A stretch of 64,000 nucleotides of DNA from Hydrogenothermaceae bacterium (GTDB lineage: Bacteria; Aquificota; Aquificia; Aquificales; Hydrogenothermaceae), in the NCBI GenBank assembly GCA_015519975.1, contig WIAL01000037.1, forward strand, positions 28,075 to 92,074, written 5' to 3'. Below, in pieces: positions 24,332 through 33,547 of the stretch (position 1 is its first letter; the number at the start of each line of letters is the position of its first letter). The position numbers and the translations under genes were made by a program. The notes under the pieces are model-generated. The model saw nothing but the letters and a program-made list of their open reading frames with translations. It made no database searches and was not told where the DNA came from.

Positions 24332-24616
24332 ATGGAAAATATTTTAAAAAAAGTTAAAGATTTAATTATAAATAATAATTTTGATTATCTGTTTCATGAA
24401 AAAACTAAGGAACTTTGGTTTACTGGATATAGAGATGGGGTTAAATTTGATGTTTACATAAGACCTCAAAGGGATGGTAAGTATAAATTTATATTTGAAA
24501 TTCCATCAGAAAAGAAGGTTTGCTTATTTTTAAATGAAGATGATGTCGTAAAGAGACTGGATAAAATATTTAACGAAGGATACTATTTTCCTAAAAAAGA
24601 AACAGAAGTTGTTTGA
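24332..24616 (+). CDS. Small hypothetical protein (94 residues)
   Basis: I do not recognise this protein. It is 94 residues, soluble and mixed alpha/beta, with an N-terminal amphipathic helix (ILKKVKDLII), aromatic-rich strands (ELWFTGYRDGVKFDVYI) and a charged C-terminal helix (EDDVVKRLDKIF). A GGAGAAAC site precedes the ATG. It is 54 bases upstream of ychF and is read in the same direction, so it may share its transcript, but ychF has its own TGGAGG site. Confidence 0.6.
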   Translation: MENILKKVKDLIINNNFDYLFHEKTKELWFTGYRDGVKFDVYIRPQRDGKYKFIFEIPSEKKVCLFLNEDDVVKRLDKIFNEGYYFPKKETEVV

Positions 24617-24670
24617 AATAAAATTTTTTTGATATAAATTTTCACAGCAAAATAAAAATCTGGAGGAAAA

Positions 24671-25783
24671 ATGAAGTTAAACGTAGGTATTGTAGGACTT
24701 CCAAACGTTGGAAAATCTACAATTTTTAATGCACTTACTGAAACAGCCAAAGCTGGAGTTGCAAATTATCCATTTTGTACAATAGACCCGAATGTTGGTG
24801 TTGTTGATGTTCCTGATGAAAGATTAAATAAACTTTCTCAGATGTCAGGTTCTCAAAAGATTATCCCTGCGACAATTGAGTTTGTTGATATAGCAGGGCT
24901 TGTTAAAGGTGCATCTAAAGGTGAAGGACTTGGTAATCAGTTTTTATCCAATATAAGAAATGTATCAGCAATAGCACATGTTGTTAGATGTTTTGAAGAT
25001 AGCGACGTTGTACACGTTGAAGGTTCTGTTAATCCTGTTAGGGATGCTGAAATAATAGAAACTGAACTTATACTTTCAGATCTTCAAACTGTTGAAAAAA
25101 GGCTTGAGAAGGTAATAAAACCTGCCAAAAGCGGAAATAAAGAGGCAAAGTTTGAAGTGCAGGTTTTAGAAAAAGCTAAAGATATTCTTGAAAATTTACA
25201 GCCTCTTAGAACAAATTTAGACAAGTTTTCTGAAGATGAGATTGAATATATGAAAAAAACAATTTTCCCTCTTACTTTAAAACCAATTATGTACGTTGCA
25301 AATATAGGTGAAGAAGACCTTCCTGAAGGTGAAAATAATAAGTATGTAAAACAGATAAAAGAAAAGGCACAAAAAGAAGGAGCACCTGTAGTTGTACTAT
25401 CAGGAAAAGTGGAGCAGGAGCTCATTGAGATACCAAAGGAAGAAAGAGGAGAACTTTTAGAAGCTTACGGTCTTAAAGAACCTGGATTAAACAAAATGAT
25501 TAGAACAGGATATAACCTTCTCGATCTTATAACATACTTTACATCTGGAGAAAAAGAAACAAGAGCCTGGACTATAAAAAGAGGAACTAAAGCTCCTCAA
25601 GCTGCAGGTGAGATACATTCAGATTTTGAGAGAGGGTTTATAGCAGCAGAAGTTATAAATTATGATGAACTTGTAAAACATGGATCTATGCAAAAGGCTA
25701 AAGAAGCTGGAGCCGTTAGGATAGAAGGGAAAGATTATGTTGTTCAGGACGGGGACGTAATGCTATTTAGATTTAATGTTTAA
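24671..25783 (+). CDS. ychF: Redox-regulated ribosome-binding ATPase YchF
   Basis: This 370-residue Obg-family P-loop protein has GLPNVGKSTIFNALT (G1), the YchF-type NYPFCTIDPNVGVV, DIAGLVKGASKGEGLGNQFL (G3) and a C-terminal TGS domain (TSGEKETRAWTIKRGTKAPQ and onward). YchF/OLA1 prefers ATP and binds ribosomes, with roles in translation and stress. The length is standard (about 363). Its 3' end overlaps the converging PilB-type gene by four bases. Confidence 0.97.
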   Translation: MKLNVGIVGLPNVGKSTIFNALTETAKAGVANYPFCTIDPNVGVVDVPDERLNKLSQMSGSQKIIPATIEFVDIAGLVKGASKGEGLGNQFLSNIRNVSAIAHVVRCFEDSDVVHVEGSVNPVRDAEIIETELILSDLQTVEKRLEKVIKPAKSGNKEAKFEVQVLEKAKDILENLQPLRTNLDKFSEDEIEYMKKTIFPLTLKPIMYVANIGEEDLPEGENNKYVKQIKEKAQKEGAPVVVLSGKVEQELIEIPKEERGELLEAYGLKEPGLNKMIRTGYNLLDLITYFTSGEKETRAWTIKRGTKAPQAAGEIHSDFERGFIAAEVINYDELVKHGSMQKAKEAGAVRIEGKDYVVQDGDVMLFRFNV

Positions 25784-27513
25784 TCTATGGTTACCCTTTC
25801 TACTTCCTCTATGGTGGTAATTCCTTGAAGAGCTTTGTAAACAGCATCCTGACGGAGGGTTTTCATACCCTCTTTTAAAGCCTCTTTTTTAATATCTTCA
25901 GTACTTGCATTTTCAATTAGCATTTCTCTTATTTTTTCAGTGATATGTAAAAGTTCATGTATTCCAATTCTTCCTTTATAGCCTGTAAAATTACAAATTT
26001 TACATCCGGCTCCTTTGTATAAAACTGTGTTTTCATTTACTTCAAATCCAGCTTGAGTGATTATCACTATTTCTTTTTTTGAAGGTACGTACGAAGTTTT
26101 ACAGTTACTGCAGATTTTTTTTGCAAGTCTTTGAGCAACTACTAATAATAATGAATCACCTATTAAATAACTTTCAATTCCCATTTCTTTAAGTCTTGTA
26201 ACTGTACTTACAGCATCATTTGTATGAAGGGTTGAAAAGACTAAATGACCTGTTAAAGAAGCTTCAACAGCAATTTTAGCAGTTTCTATATCTCTAATTT
26301 CACCAACTAATATGATGTCTGGATCATGTCTTAAAAATGCTTTTAAGGCTTTTGCAAATGTATATCCAGCGTCAACATTAACACTTGTTTGAACAATACT
26401 TCCTCCAAGTGTATACTCTACAGGGTCTTCAACGGTAACTATCTTAACATCAGGTGTATTAACTTCTTTTAGTGCTGCATAAAGGGTTGTTGTTTTACCG
26501 GAGCCTGTGGGACCCGTATGAAGTATCATTCCATATGGTTTTTTTATAGTTTTTCTATAAAGTTTTAAATTTTCTTCAGTAAACCCAAGTTTATCTAGGT
26601 CTAAAAGCTGAGATTTTTTAGCAAGTATTCTCATAACAACATCTTCACCGTAAATAGTTGGAACAGTTGAAACCCTTAAATCTATTAGGATGGAAGGATT
26701 ATATTTTGTAAAATCTATTCTTCCGTCTTGAGGTACTCTTTTTTCATCAATTTTCAAATTTGCCATTATTTTAAATCTTGTTATAAGAGCATCCTGTATA
26801 TATTTAGGAAGTTCTAAAACTGTATGAAGGGTTCCGTCTATTCTGTATCTAACAATAACTTTATTTTCAAGTGGCTGAACATGAATATCACTTGCTTTTT
26901 TAAAGTAAGCTTCTTCAATTATTTTATTTGCAAGTATTATAATAGGAGAGCTTTTTTCAGAAATTTTCTCTTCTTTTTTTACCTCCTCAACTTCAAGGCC
27001 TTTAAAAGAACTTTTTAAAATGTCTAAAACTTCTTCTAATTTTTTACCTTCTTCGAAAAAAGATTCTATTTTCTCTTCAATTTGAGATTTTGTCGAAACA
27101 ATAATGTTTATTTCTGAAACTTCGTAGCCGTGTTTTTTGAATGTTTCTACTACTTGATTAATTGTTAAAACATCAGTAGGTTCATACATTGCTATTGTAA
27201 GAACATTGTTTTCATAAATCACAGGCATTGCAAGCCTGCTTTTTAAAAACTCTTTACTAAACAGATCTCTTATAAACTCTGGAGGGTTATAATTTGTTAA
27301 TTTATCAAATTTAAAGCCAAAATAATCTGCTTTTATTTTTGCTATTTCTTCTTCTGAGTATCCTTTCTCTAAAAGAAGCTTAAGAACACTTTTTTTCTGC
27401 TTTAATGCTTCATCTTGCAGTTTTCTAAGTTCATCTTCTGATATTCCAAGTCTTTCTACTATAAGTTCTTCAAAACTTTTTTTAGAAGGTGTTTTAACAA
27501 TTTTAATACTCAT
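25780..27513 (-). CDS. pilB: PilB/GspE-type assembly ATPase
   Basis: This 577-residue protein has the GspE N-terminal domain (about 1-150), then the secretion ATPase core with Walker A GPTGSGKTTTLYAAL, Asp box VTVEDPVEYTLGG, Walker B ILVGEIRDIETAKIAVEAS and HLVFSTLHTNDA. A tetracysteine zinc site (CSNCKTSY, then CKICNFTGYKGR) follows, as in PilB/GspE. It powers type IV pilus extension or type II secretion; no other pilus genes lie in this window, so the choice between PilB and GspE is by similarity only. It is the last gene after proS and the GAF protein, two bases beyond the latter. Confidence 0.9.
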   Translation of the reverse strand: MSIKIVKTPSKKSFEELIVERLGISEDELRKLQDEALKQKKSVLKLLLEKGYSEEEIAKIKADYFGFKFDKLTNYNPPEFIRDLFSKEFLKSRLAMPVIYENNVLTIAMYEPTDVLTINQVVETFKKHGYEVSEINIIVSTKSQIEEKIESFFEEGKKLEEVLDILKSSFKGLEVEEVKKEEKISEKSSPIIILANKIIEEAYFKKASDIHVQPLENKVIVRYRIDGTLHTVLELPKYIQDALITRFKIMANLKIDEKRVPQDGRIDFTKYNPSILIDLRVSTVPTIYGEDVVMRILAKKSQLLDLDKLGFTEENLKLYRKTIKKPYGMILHTGPTGSGKTTTLYAALKEVNTPDVKIVTVEDPVEYTLGGSIVQTSVNVDAGYTFAKALKAFLRHDPDIILVGEIRDIETAKIAVEASLTGHLVFSTLHTNDAVSTVTRLKEMGIESYLIGDSLLLVVAQRLAKKICSNCKTSYVPSKKEIVIITQAGFEVNENTVLYKGAGCKICNFTGYKGRIGIHELLHITEKIREMLIENASTEDIKKEALKEGMKTLRQDAVYKALQGITTIEEVERVTID

Positions 27514-27515
27514 AA

Positions 27516-28364
27516 TTATCCTTTTGGATATTTAAAAATAAACACTAATTTTTTTAGTTTTTCTTCTCCAAACTCACTTACTATTACAGGTGTAATTTTT
27601 ATTTTAATAAGCTCCAGATTTATTTCTGTTGGGATGTATTTTTCCTTTACGATCCTTGCTTTTTCTTCAAGGGTGTCTTTAAATTCTTCTAAAATATAGC
27701 TGAGGCTGTAATTTTTTATTTCATCTAAACTATATCTATAGCCTATCATTTCCATAAATGATGCGTTTATTTCTATAAGATTTAGGTTTAAATCAGTTAT
27801 TGCCACAGCTTCTGCTATATTTTCAATTATTACTTTTTCTTCTTTTTGTTTTTGCATTATTTTAGAAATATTTAGCGCATTTTCTATTGCTATTGCTATA
27901 AATTTTGAAACTTCTTTAAGCTTTTCTTCATCCTCTTTTGTAAAATAAGGTTCTTTATTAATTAGTTCTAAAACTCCAAGTTTTTGAGATCCTCTTTTTA
28001 TTGGGATTGCTAAAATACTTTTTGTTTTGTAACCTGTTTTTACATCCCAGGATTTATCGTGTTTCAATTGAGGGTCAATACTTTTAAGTTCATTATCATT
28101 ATAAGCATCTTTTATATTTATAATTTTATCTTTCAAAAAAGTGTATCCTGCAATGCTTGATTTATTAATTGGAAGTTTAATTTTTGTAATATTTTCACCT
28201 GTTATAATTATAGATTCTAAAATATTTTCTTCTGGGTTATAAATAAAAAGTGTAGTCCTGTCAGCTTTAATTATGTCCTTAATATGAAAAATTATATTTT
28301 TTAAAACTTTTTCAATATCTGTTTCTGAAAATAAAATTTCTAAAAAGGAAAGCATATTATCCAT
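27516..28364 (-). CDS. GAF-domain protein with a C-terminal PAS-like segment
   Basis: This 282-residue protein has an N-terminal GAF domain (about 18-170; RTTLFIYNPEENILESI, KSSIAGYTFLKDKIINI, SILAIPIKRGSQKLGVLELI) and a PAS-like region (about 180-235; EAVAITDLNLNLIEINASFM, then MIGYRYSLDEI). There is no kinase, GGDEF or HTH output domain, so it probably senses a ligand and acts through protein contacts. Its start overlaps the proS stop (TAATG) and it directly precedes the PilB-type gene, so it may modulate that ATPase. The partner is unknown. Confidence 0.78.
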   Translation of the reverse strand: MDNMLSFLEILFSETDIEKVLKNIIFHIKDIIKADRTTLFIYNPEENILESIIITGENITKIKLPINKSSIAGYTFLKDKIINIKDAYNDNELKSIDPQLKHDKSWDVKTGYKTKSILAIPIKRGSQKLGVLELINKEPYFTKEDEEKLKEVSKFIAIAIENALNISKIMQKQKEEKVIIENIAEAVAITDLNLNLIEINASFMEMIGYRYSLDEIKNYSLSYILEEFKDTLEEKARIVKEKYIPTEINLELIKIKITPVIVSEFGEEKLKKLVFIFKYPKG

Positions 28365-30055
28365 TATAAACTTCCTAAAAGCTCGTCTATATTTTCTATT
28401 TCAACTTCTTTTTTATCTTTAGACTTTCTATACTGATATTCTACTTTTCCTTCCTTAACTTTTTTACCAACAACTATTCTATGTGGAATACCTATAAGAT
28501 CAGCATCTTTAAATTTCGCACCTGCCGACATATCTCTGTCATCATATAAGACTTCTATTCCTTTTTCTTTTGCTTTTTTATATATATTTTCGGCAGTTTG
28601 TCTTATTTGTTCATCTTTTATATTTAATGCAAGTATGTGAAGTTTAAAAGGTGCTATATTTTCAGGCCAAATTATTCCATTTTCATCATGATTTTGCTCT
28701 ACAGCAGCAGCTATAAGCCTGCTTACTCCAATTCCGTAACATCCCATAATTATTGGTTTCTCTTTTCCATCTTTATCAACAAAATATGCTTTCATTGCCT
28801 CAGAATATTTAGTTCCAAGTAAGAATATATGACCTACTTCAAGTCCTGTTGTTTCTTTTAATGGAGATTTACAGTTTGGACAAGGGTCTCCTTCTCTTGC
28901 TGTTGAAAAATCTACAAATTCTATAGGTTCAAAATCCCTTGGAATGTTAACATTTATATAATGATAATCTTTATCATTTGCCCCGACTACAAAGTTATGT
29001 AAATCCTTGACGGAAATATCTGCATAAACAGGAATGTCAAGCCCTATTGGTCCAACAAAACCTTCAACTATTCCCATTTTTTCAAGTTCTTCTGAAGTTG
29101 CAAGTCTTGCGTCTAGAACATTAAAGTAGTTTATCAGTTTTGTTTCATTTAACTCCCTGTCTCCTCTTATAACTACAGCTACTGCCGTTCCATCTGACAG
29201 TATATATACAAGTGTTTTAACAATTTTTTTAGTATCAACTCCTAAAAACTTGGCAACCTCTTCAACAGAAAATACATTAGGAGTATAAACTTTTTCTAAA
29301 GGTTTTTCTTCTTCAGGAGGAAGTTTATCAAGCTCAAATTCATACTTGGCAGCTTCCACATTTGCAGCATATCCACAATTTTCACAGTAAACTATATGGG
29401 CTTCTCCATTTGCAGCCTTTACTACAAATTCATGGGAAAATTTTCCACCAATTGCTCCTGTGTCAGCTTCTACCATTAAATAATCAAGCCCTAGCTCATC
29501 AAATATTTTTTTATAAGTTTCTTTCATTATTTCATAAGATTTGACTGCCATTTCTTCAGAAACATCAAAAGAGTAAGCATCTTTCATTAAAAATTCTCTT
29601 CCTCTTATAAGTCCATATCTTGGACGTGCTTCATCTCTAAATTTTGTCTGTATCTGGTAGAAATTTTTAGGCAAATCTTTATATGAGCGTATATTTTTTC
29701 TAACTAGATCTGTAATTGTTTCTTCGTGGGTTGGTCCAAGGGCAAAAAGTCTTCCTTTTCTATCTTCTAGTCTAAAAAGTTCTTTTCCGTAAACGTCCCA
29801 TCTTCCTGTCTCTTGCCAAAGCTCGGCTGGGGTTAGTATGGGAAGTAAAACTTCCAAAGCTCCTGCTTCATCCATATGTTTTCTTATTATATTTTCTATT
29901 TTTTTTAAAACTCTAAAACCAAGTGGTAAATACTCATAAAGCCCAGCAGCCAGCTGTCTAATAAATCCACCTCTAACTAAATATATATGACTTGGAACTT
30001 CTGCTTCTGAAGGTGCTTCTTTTAATGTGGGAATAAAGTAATTTGATGCTTTCAA
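28364..30055 (-). CDS. proS: Prolyl-tRNA synthetase (bacterial type)
   Basis: This 563-residue class II synthetase charges tRNA-Pro. Visible motifs are GFRVLKKIENIIRKHMDEAG near residue 47, ALGPTHEETITDLVR (motif 2 region), and the C-terminal GCYGIGVSRLIAAAVEQ (motif 3). An insertion (editing) domain lies between (about 225-390), typical of bacterial ProRS. The anticodon domain follows with YDDRDMSAGAKFKDADLIGIP. The length matches the family. It is first in a three-gene unit with the GAF protein and PilB-type ATPase. Confidence 0.97.
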   Translation of the reverse strand: MKASNYFIPTLKEAPSEAEVPSHIYLVRGGFIRQLAAGLYEYLPLGFRVLKKIENIIRKHMDEAGALEVLLPILTPAELWQETGRWDVYGKELFRLEDRKGRLFALGPTHEETITDLVRKNIRSYKDLPKNFYQIQTKFRDEARPRYGLIRGREFLMKDAYSFDVSEEMAVKSYEIMKETYKKIFDELGLDYLMVEADTGAIGGKFSHEFVVKAANGEAHIVYCENCGYAANVEAAKYEFELDKLPPEEEKPLEKVYTPNVFSVEEVAKFLGVDTKKIVKTLVYILSDGTAVAVVIRGDRELNETKLINYFNVLDARLATSEELEKMGIVEGFVGPIGLDIPVYADISVKDLHNFVVGANDKDYHYINVNIPRDFEPIEFVDFSTAREGDPCPNCKSPLKETTGLEVGHIFLLGTKYSEAMKAYFVDKDGKEKPIIMGCYGIGVSRLIAAAVEQNHDENGIIWPENIAPFKLHILALNIKDEQIRQTAENIYKKAKEKGIEVLYDDRDMSAGAKFKDADLIGIPHRIVVGKKVKEGKVEYQYRKSKDKKEVEIENIDELLGSL

Positions 30056-30162
30056 AATTTATCCTCCATTTGTAAGTAACATATAAATATTTTAACCTAT
30101 GTGGATGATAGATTGATTTTTATATGAAATTTGAAAAGGATTAGAAAAAACTAAAATGATAA

Positions 30163-30192
30163 ATAAATAAAAAAAGGGGCTATAAAGCCCCT
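30163..30192 (-). terminator. Intrinsic terminator of the aclBA unit
   Basis: Read on the minus strand, AGGGGC and GCCCCT (30175-30192) pair over a six-base loop and are followed by a seven-base T run (30174 down). It lies directly after the aclA stop. Confidence 0.9.
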
Positions 30193-30199
30193 TGATAAA

Positions 30200-32047
30200 T
30201 TATTCAACGTCACATTTAACGTCGTAAAGAATATCATCCCAAGGATGTCTGTATAAAGGCATATCAAGTCTTTTCTCATCAAGGTAGTGACCAATAAATC
30301 CGATAGTTCTACCAAGTACAAAGAATGCGTTAAATGCACCGGCATTAATAAGCTCATCAATTTCTTTGTCAGAGTATCCAAGCTCTTTAAACATATCAAC
30401 AAGTAGTACACCTATTGTTCCATCAACGTTAAGTATGAGGTTTTCTTTCTTAGATGTAGTTAATTTTTCAACTTCAAGAGCATAGTCTAAAAGCTCTGTT
30501 TTAGGGAAGTTGTTTTTAGCAAACTCTTTTAAAAGCTCAACCCTTTTATCTGGATTTTTAGTTGATTTAATTCTGTGTCCGATACCAGGTATAGGGATCT
30601 TTTCAACATTTTTCATGTATGCAACAAACTCATCAGGAGACATGCCTTTCTCTTTTGCCATTTTAAAGTACTTAGCAGCTCCGTCTATAGCACCGCCAAA
30701 TCTTGGTCCTATTGTAAGGATACCTGTAACGATAGAAGACATTAAATCTTTTCCTGCTCTTGCAGTAACTTTAGTGTTATGTGCACCTGAAACTGCCGGA
30801 CCGTGATCTGCAACAATTTTAATCACCATGTCTATAAATTTAGAAGACCACTCTGGGAATTTCTTTTTAAACCATAAAAGTCCAATAACATCTGCAATTG
30901 AGTATCCTCTTTCAACCACCTGAGAAATTGGTACTCCACAGTAAGTAGCCTCTTCTCCTCTGTCATCTGAAATTGTACATATGAAGTTAGTTGGTTTTCT
31001 AACTTTTCCTTCTTTGAGAAGTTTTGCATAATCTGCTGGAATTGGTGGAACTTCAGGTTCTTTAATTTCAGGAATTTTACCTTCAGCTTTTAACTCTTCA
31101 TATACACCGTTTATTAATTCTGGAAGTTCGTTAAATGATTTTGGAACGTGTGCACCTGCTTCTTTTAATGCAGCATTTTTAGCATCTGCAGTTTCTCTCT
31201 CTGCCCCAGCTTTTGCACCTGCGTGTCCAAACTGAACTTCTCCACCAAAATATTTAGAAATTGTACCGATACACCATGCTATAACAGGCTTTGTAATCCT
31301 GCCGTCTTTAATAGCCTCAGCAACTCTGTATTCAAGCTCTCCACCAACTTCTCCAAGGAGAACCATAAATTTAACTTGAGGATTTTTCTCATATCTGAGC
31401 ATATGGTCTAAAAAGTCTGTTCCTGGATATCTGTCACCACCAATTGCGATCCCTTCAGCAAGACCGTCAGCGTTTCTTGCTATCACATTAGAAAGCTCGT
31501 TAAAAAGCCCTCCGGATCTTGTAACAAGACCTACAGACCCAGGTCTGTGAAGTTTTGAATTTATTATATTTTCAATTGTTCCACCTGTATTTGCTATTCT
31601 AAATGCTCCCGGAGCAATCCCACCAACAGTTGCAGGTCCAATTATCCATTTTCCAAGTTCTTTAGCTTTAACTCTCATTATTCTTGCAAATCTTTCAGGT
31701 ATACCTTCAGCAGTAATTGCAATTGTTCTTATTGTAGGGATTTCAAGAGCTTCCATTGTTACATTGTAAGCTGTTCTAAATGAGGCAAAGTTTAATAAAA
31801 CATCAGCTTCTGGAAAGTCTTTTGCTGCGTCGGTAGTTGATTTATAAAGAGGAATCATTATTTCTTTGGTTCCGTAGAAAAACTTTTCAAACTTTCTTCC
31901 TGTAGTTGGAGCAACTATTGCAGTTACAGAAGGCTCTCTTCCTACTACATAATCATAATCAAGCATTCTTTGTATTGCATTTCTGTTTAAGTTCCAAAAA
32001 ATTGCTTTGGTATTTCTGTCAAATAATAAGTAATCAGGCTTGCTCAT
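30200..32047 (-). CDS. aclA: ATP-citrate lyase alpha (large) subunit
   Basis: AclA works with AclB to split citrate into acetyl-CoA and oxaloacetate with ATP, the key step of the reductive TCA cycle. This 615-residue subunit has an N-terminal succinyl-CoA-synthetase-like CoA-binding part with GPATVGGIAPGAFRIANTGG, the phosphorylated His275 in QFGHAGAKAG, and a C-terminal citrate-synthase-like domain (GPAVSGAHNTKVTARAGKD, GIGHRIKSTKNPDKR). The length matches Chlorobium AclA (about 608). It follows aclB by 26 bases with an AAGGAGG site. Having ACL in place of citryl-CoA synthetase/lyase points to Hydrogenothermaceae more than Aquificaceae. Confidence 0.96.
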   Translation of the reverse strand: MSKPDYLLFDRNTKAIFWNLNRNAIQRMLDYDYVVGREPSVTAIVAPTTGRKFEKFFYGTKEIMIPLYKSTTDAAKDFPEADVLLNFASFRTAYNVTMEALEIPTIRTIAITAEGIPERFARIMRVKAKELGKWIIGPATVGGIAPGAFRIANTGGTIENIINSKLHRPGSVGLVTRSGGLFNELSNVIARNADGLAEGIAIGGDRYPGTDFLDHMLRYEKNPQVKFMVLLGEVGGELEYRVAEAIKDGRITKPVIAWCIGTISKYFGGEVQFGHAGAKAGAERETADAKNAALKEAGAHVPKSFNELPELINGVYEELKAEGKIPEIKEPEVPPIPADYAKLLKEGKVRKPTNFICTISDDRGEEATYCGVPISQVVERGYSIADVIGLLWFKKKFPEWSSKFIDMVIKIVADHGPAVSGAHNTKVTARAGKDLMSSIVTGILTIGPRFGGAIDGAAKYFKMAKEKGMSPDEFVAYMKNVEKIPIPGIGHRIKSTKNPDKRVELLKEFAKNNFPKTELLDYALEVEKLTTSKKENLILNVDGTIGVLLVDMFKELGYSDKEIDELINAGAFNAFFVLGRTIGFIGHYLDEKRLDMPLYRHPWDDILYDVKCDVE

Positions 32048-32073
32048 TTAATTAACCTCCTTAATTTCCTTTA

Positions 32074-33381
32074 TTAAGCTACTACTTTATTTTCTTCAAG
32101 AGCTTTTCTTACTATTTCAGTCATATGAGTTTCTGGACCGTAAACTTCTATAGGAATACCAAGTTCCTCTGCAGCTTCTTTAATTTTCTTTAATCCTATT
32201 TCATAGTTAGGTCCACCACGTCTTACATATATTTTTACGCCAACTTCTCTTAATTTATCTGCATACTCTTTCATTGCGTCGATAATACCTTCAAACGTTT
32301 TTGCAACGTCTGTAAAGTTAGCAATTGCACCACCAATAATTAAAATTTTAGGTCCTGCAGGATGTTTTTCTCTTGTCATTAAATCAAATACAGTTTTTAC
32401 ATATTCTCTTGTTTCAGCCCTTGAAGGGTTACCAGAGTATTCTCCATAGTTTGCAAGTTCTTTAACTGCACCAAGGTCTGCCACTGTATCAGCATAAACA
32501 ACAGATGCACCACCACCTGCAACAAGAGTCCATATTCTTCCTTTTGGATTTAAAATTGTGAGTTTTAAAGATGCACCTGATTTTTCATCCATTTCTTTAA
32601 TATATTTTTCCTCCGGACTTAACTCTCCTCCAAATCCTGCAGGGAATTCAAGTTCACCCCATTTTTTACCTACAACAAATTGAGCTGTATCATCAACTCT
32701 TCCAACAAAGTCAAGTGGATAAACTTTATTTCCGACCATAACAAGTGGGTTTATTTCAAGGTATGTAAAGTGTAAATCTCTAAATAATTTGTAAAGTCTG
32801 TAAACAAAGTCAGCAAATTTTTCTTTATCTTTTATTTCAGCTGGTACATTTTCTTCAATTAGTTTTTTAATTTCTTCATCTGATGCTGTTATAGGAATTT
32901 TTACCTCTACAACTTTGTCCCAATTTTCTTCTACTTCTATTCCACCAAATGCTGACATGTAAATTATGTCTTCATCTTCACCTGTAGTCATAGCTACATA
33001 GTATTCTTCTTCCGGTTTATGAGGTACGAAAGGCTCAACTAAAAAGTGAGTTAATTTACCTTTAACTCCATTAATTTCAACTTCTTCAGACATTTTTTGT
33101 TTTATCCACTCTTTAGCGTCTTCCCAGGTAACATCTCCAGGTTTTTCTTTCTTAAAGAATATAAGCCCAAGCTTTCCTCTTTTCCCAAAAAGCATATCAG
33201 GTTTTGCAACAAGAGGTGTTTCTTTTACCCAAGGATACTGCTCTGGTATTTTGTCAAGATCTGTTTCTGGTGTGATTAAAATTGACTTGAAATCATACTC
33301 AAAATCACCGTTAAAATATTCTTCCCAGTTTTGGGCTAAAATTCTTTTTCCGTCATACTCTCTGATTCCTCTCTGAGCCAT
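32074..33381 (-). CDS. aclB: ATP-citrate lyase beta (small) subunit
   Basis: This 435-residue subunit is the ATP-grasp, succinyl-CoA-synthetase-beta-like partner of AclA. It begins MAQRGIREYDGKRILAQNW and includes KPDMLFGKRGKLGLIFFKK, THFLVEPFVPH, LEINPLVMVGNKVYPLDFVG and VAGGGASVVYADTVADLG. The length is slightly more than in Chlorobium (about 400). It is first in the aclBA unit. Its upstream region carries a TATAAT -10 box and a palindromic site also found upstream of icd, so control of the two carbon-cycle units is probably shared. Confidence 0.95.
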   Translation of the reverse strand: MAQRGIREYDGKRILAQNWEEYFNGDFEYDFKSILITPETDLDKIPEQYPWVKETPLVAKPDMLFGKRGKLGLIFFKKEKPGDVTWEDAKEWIKQKMSEEVEINGVKGKLTHFLVEPFVPHKPEEEYYVAMTTGEDEDIIYMSAFGGIEVEENWDKVVEVKIPITASDEEIKKLIEENVPAEIKDKEKFADFVYRLYKLFRDLHFTYLEINPLVMVGNKVYPLDFVGRVDDTAQFVVGKKWGELEFPAGFGGELSPEEKYIKEMDEKSGASLKLTILNPKGRIWTLVAGGGASVVYADTVADLGAVKELANYGEYSGNPSRAETREYVKTVFDLMTREKHPAGPKILIIGGAIANFTDVAKTFEGIIDAMKEYADKLREVGVKIYVRRGGPNYEIGLKKIKEAAEELGIPIEVYGPETHMTEIVRKALEENKVVA

Positions 33382-33436
33382 TTAAATCCTCCTATTTCTT
33401 TATGAATAAAAGAGAAAATTTTGATTATTAAAAAAT

Positions 33437-33475
33437 ATTATATCAGAATAACATAAAGAATAAAACAGTGTTTGA
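33437..33475 (-). promoter_or_regulatory. aclB promoter with a palindromic operator at the -35 position
   Basis: On the minus strand a TATAAT -10 (33437-33442) stands 19 bases from the site TCAAACACTGTTTTA (33461-33475), a 15-base near-palindrome with one mismatch. The -35 box itself is poor (TTTTAT), so activation by a bound protein is plausible. The same site occurs twice before icd in the same geometry. Confidence 0.65.
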
Positions 33476-33515
33476 TTTAGTTTGAAAGGAGGTTTTAAAG
33501 ATAATTTTAAGTGTT

Positions 33516-33540
33516 GAAAATAAAGCCCCCCAGAGGGGGC
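33516..33540 (-). terminator. Intrinsic terminator of icd
   Basis: Read on the minus strand, GCCCCC (33540-33535) and GGGGGC (33530-33525) pair around a four-base loop, followed by TTTATTTT. It lies seven bases after the icd stop. Confidence 0.88.
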
Positions 33541-33547
33541 GAGTGTA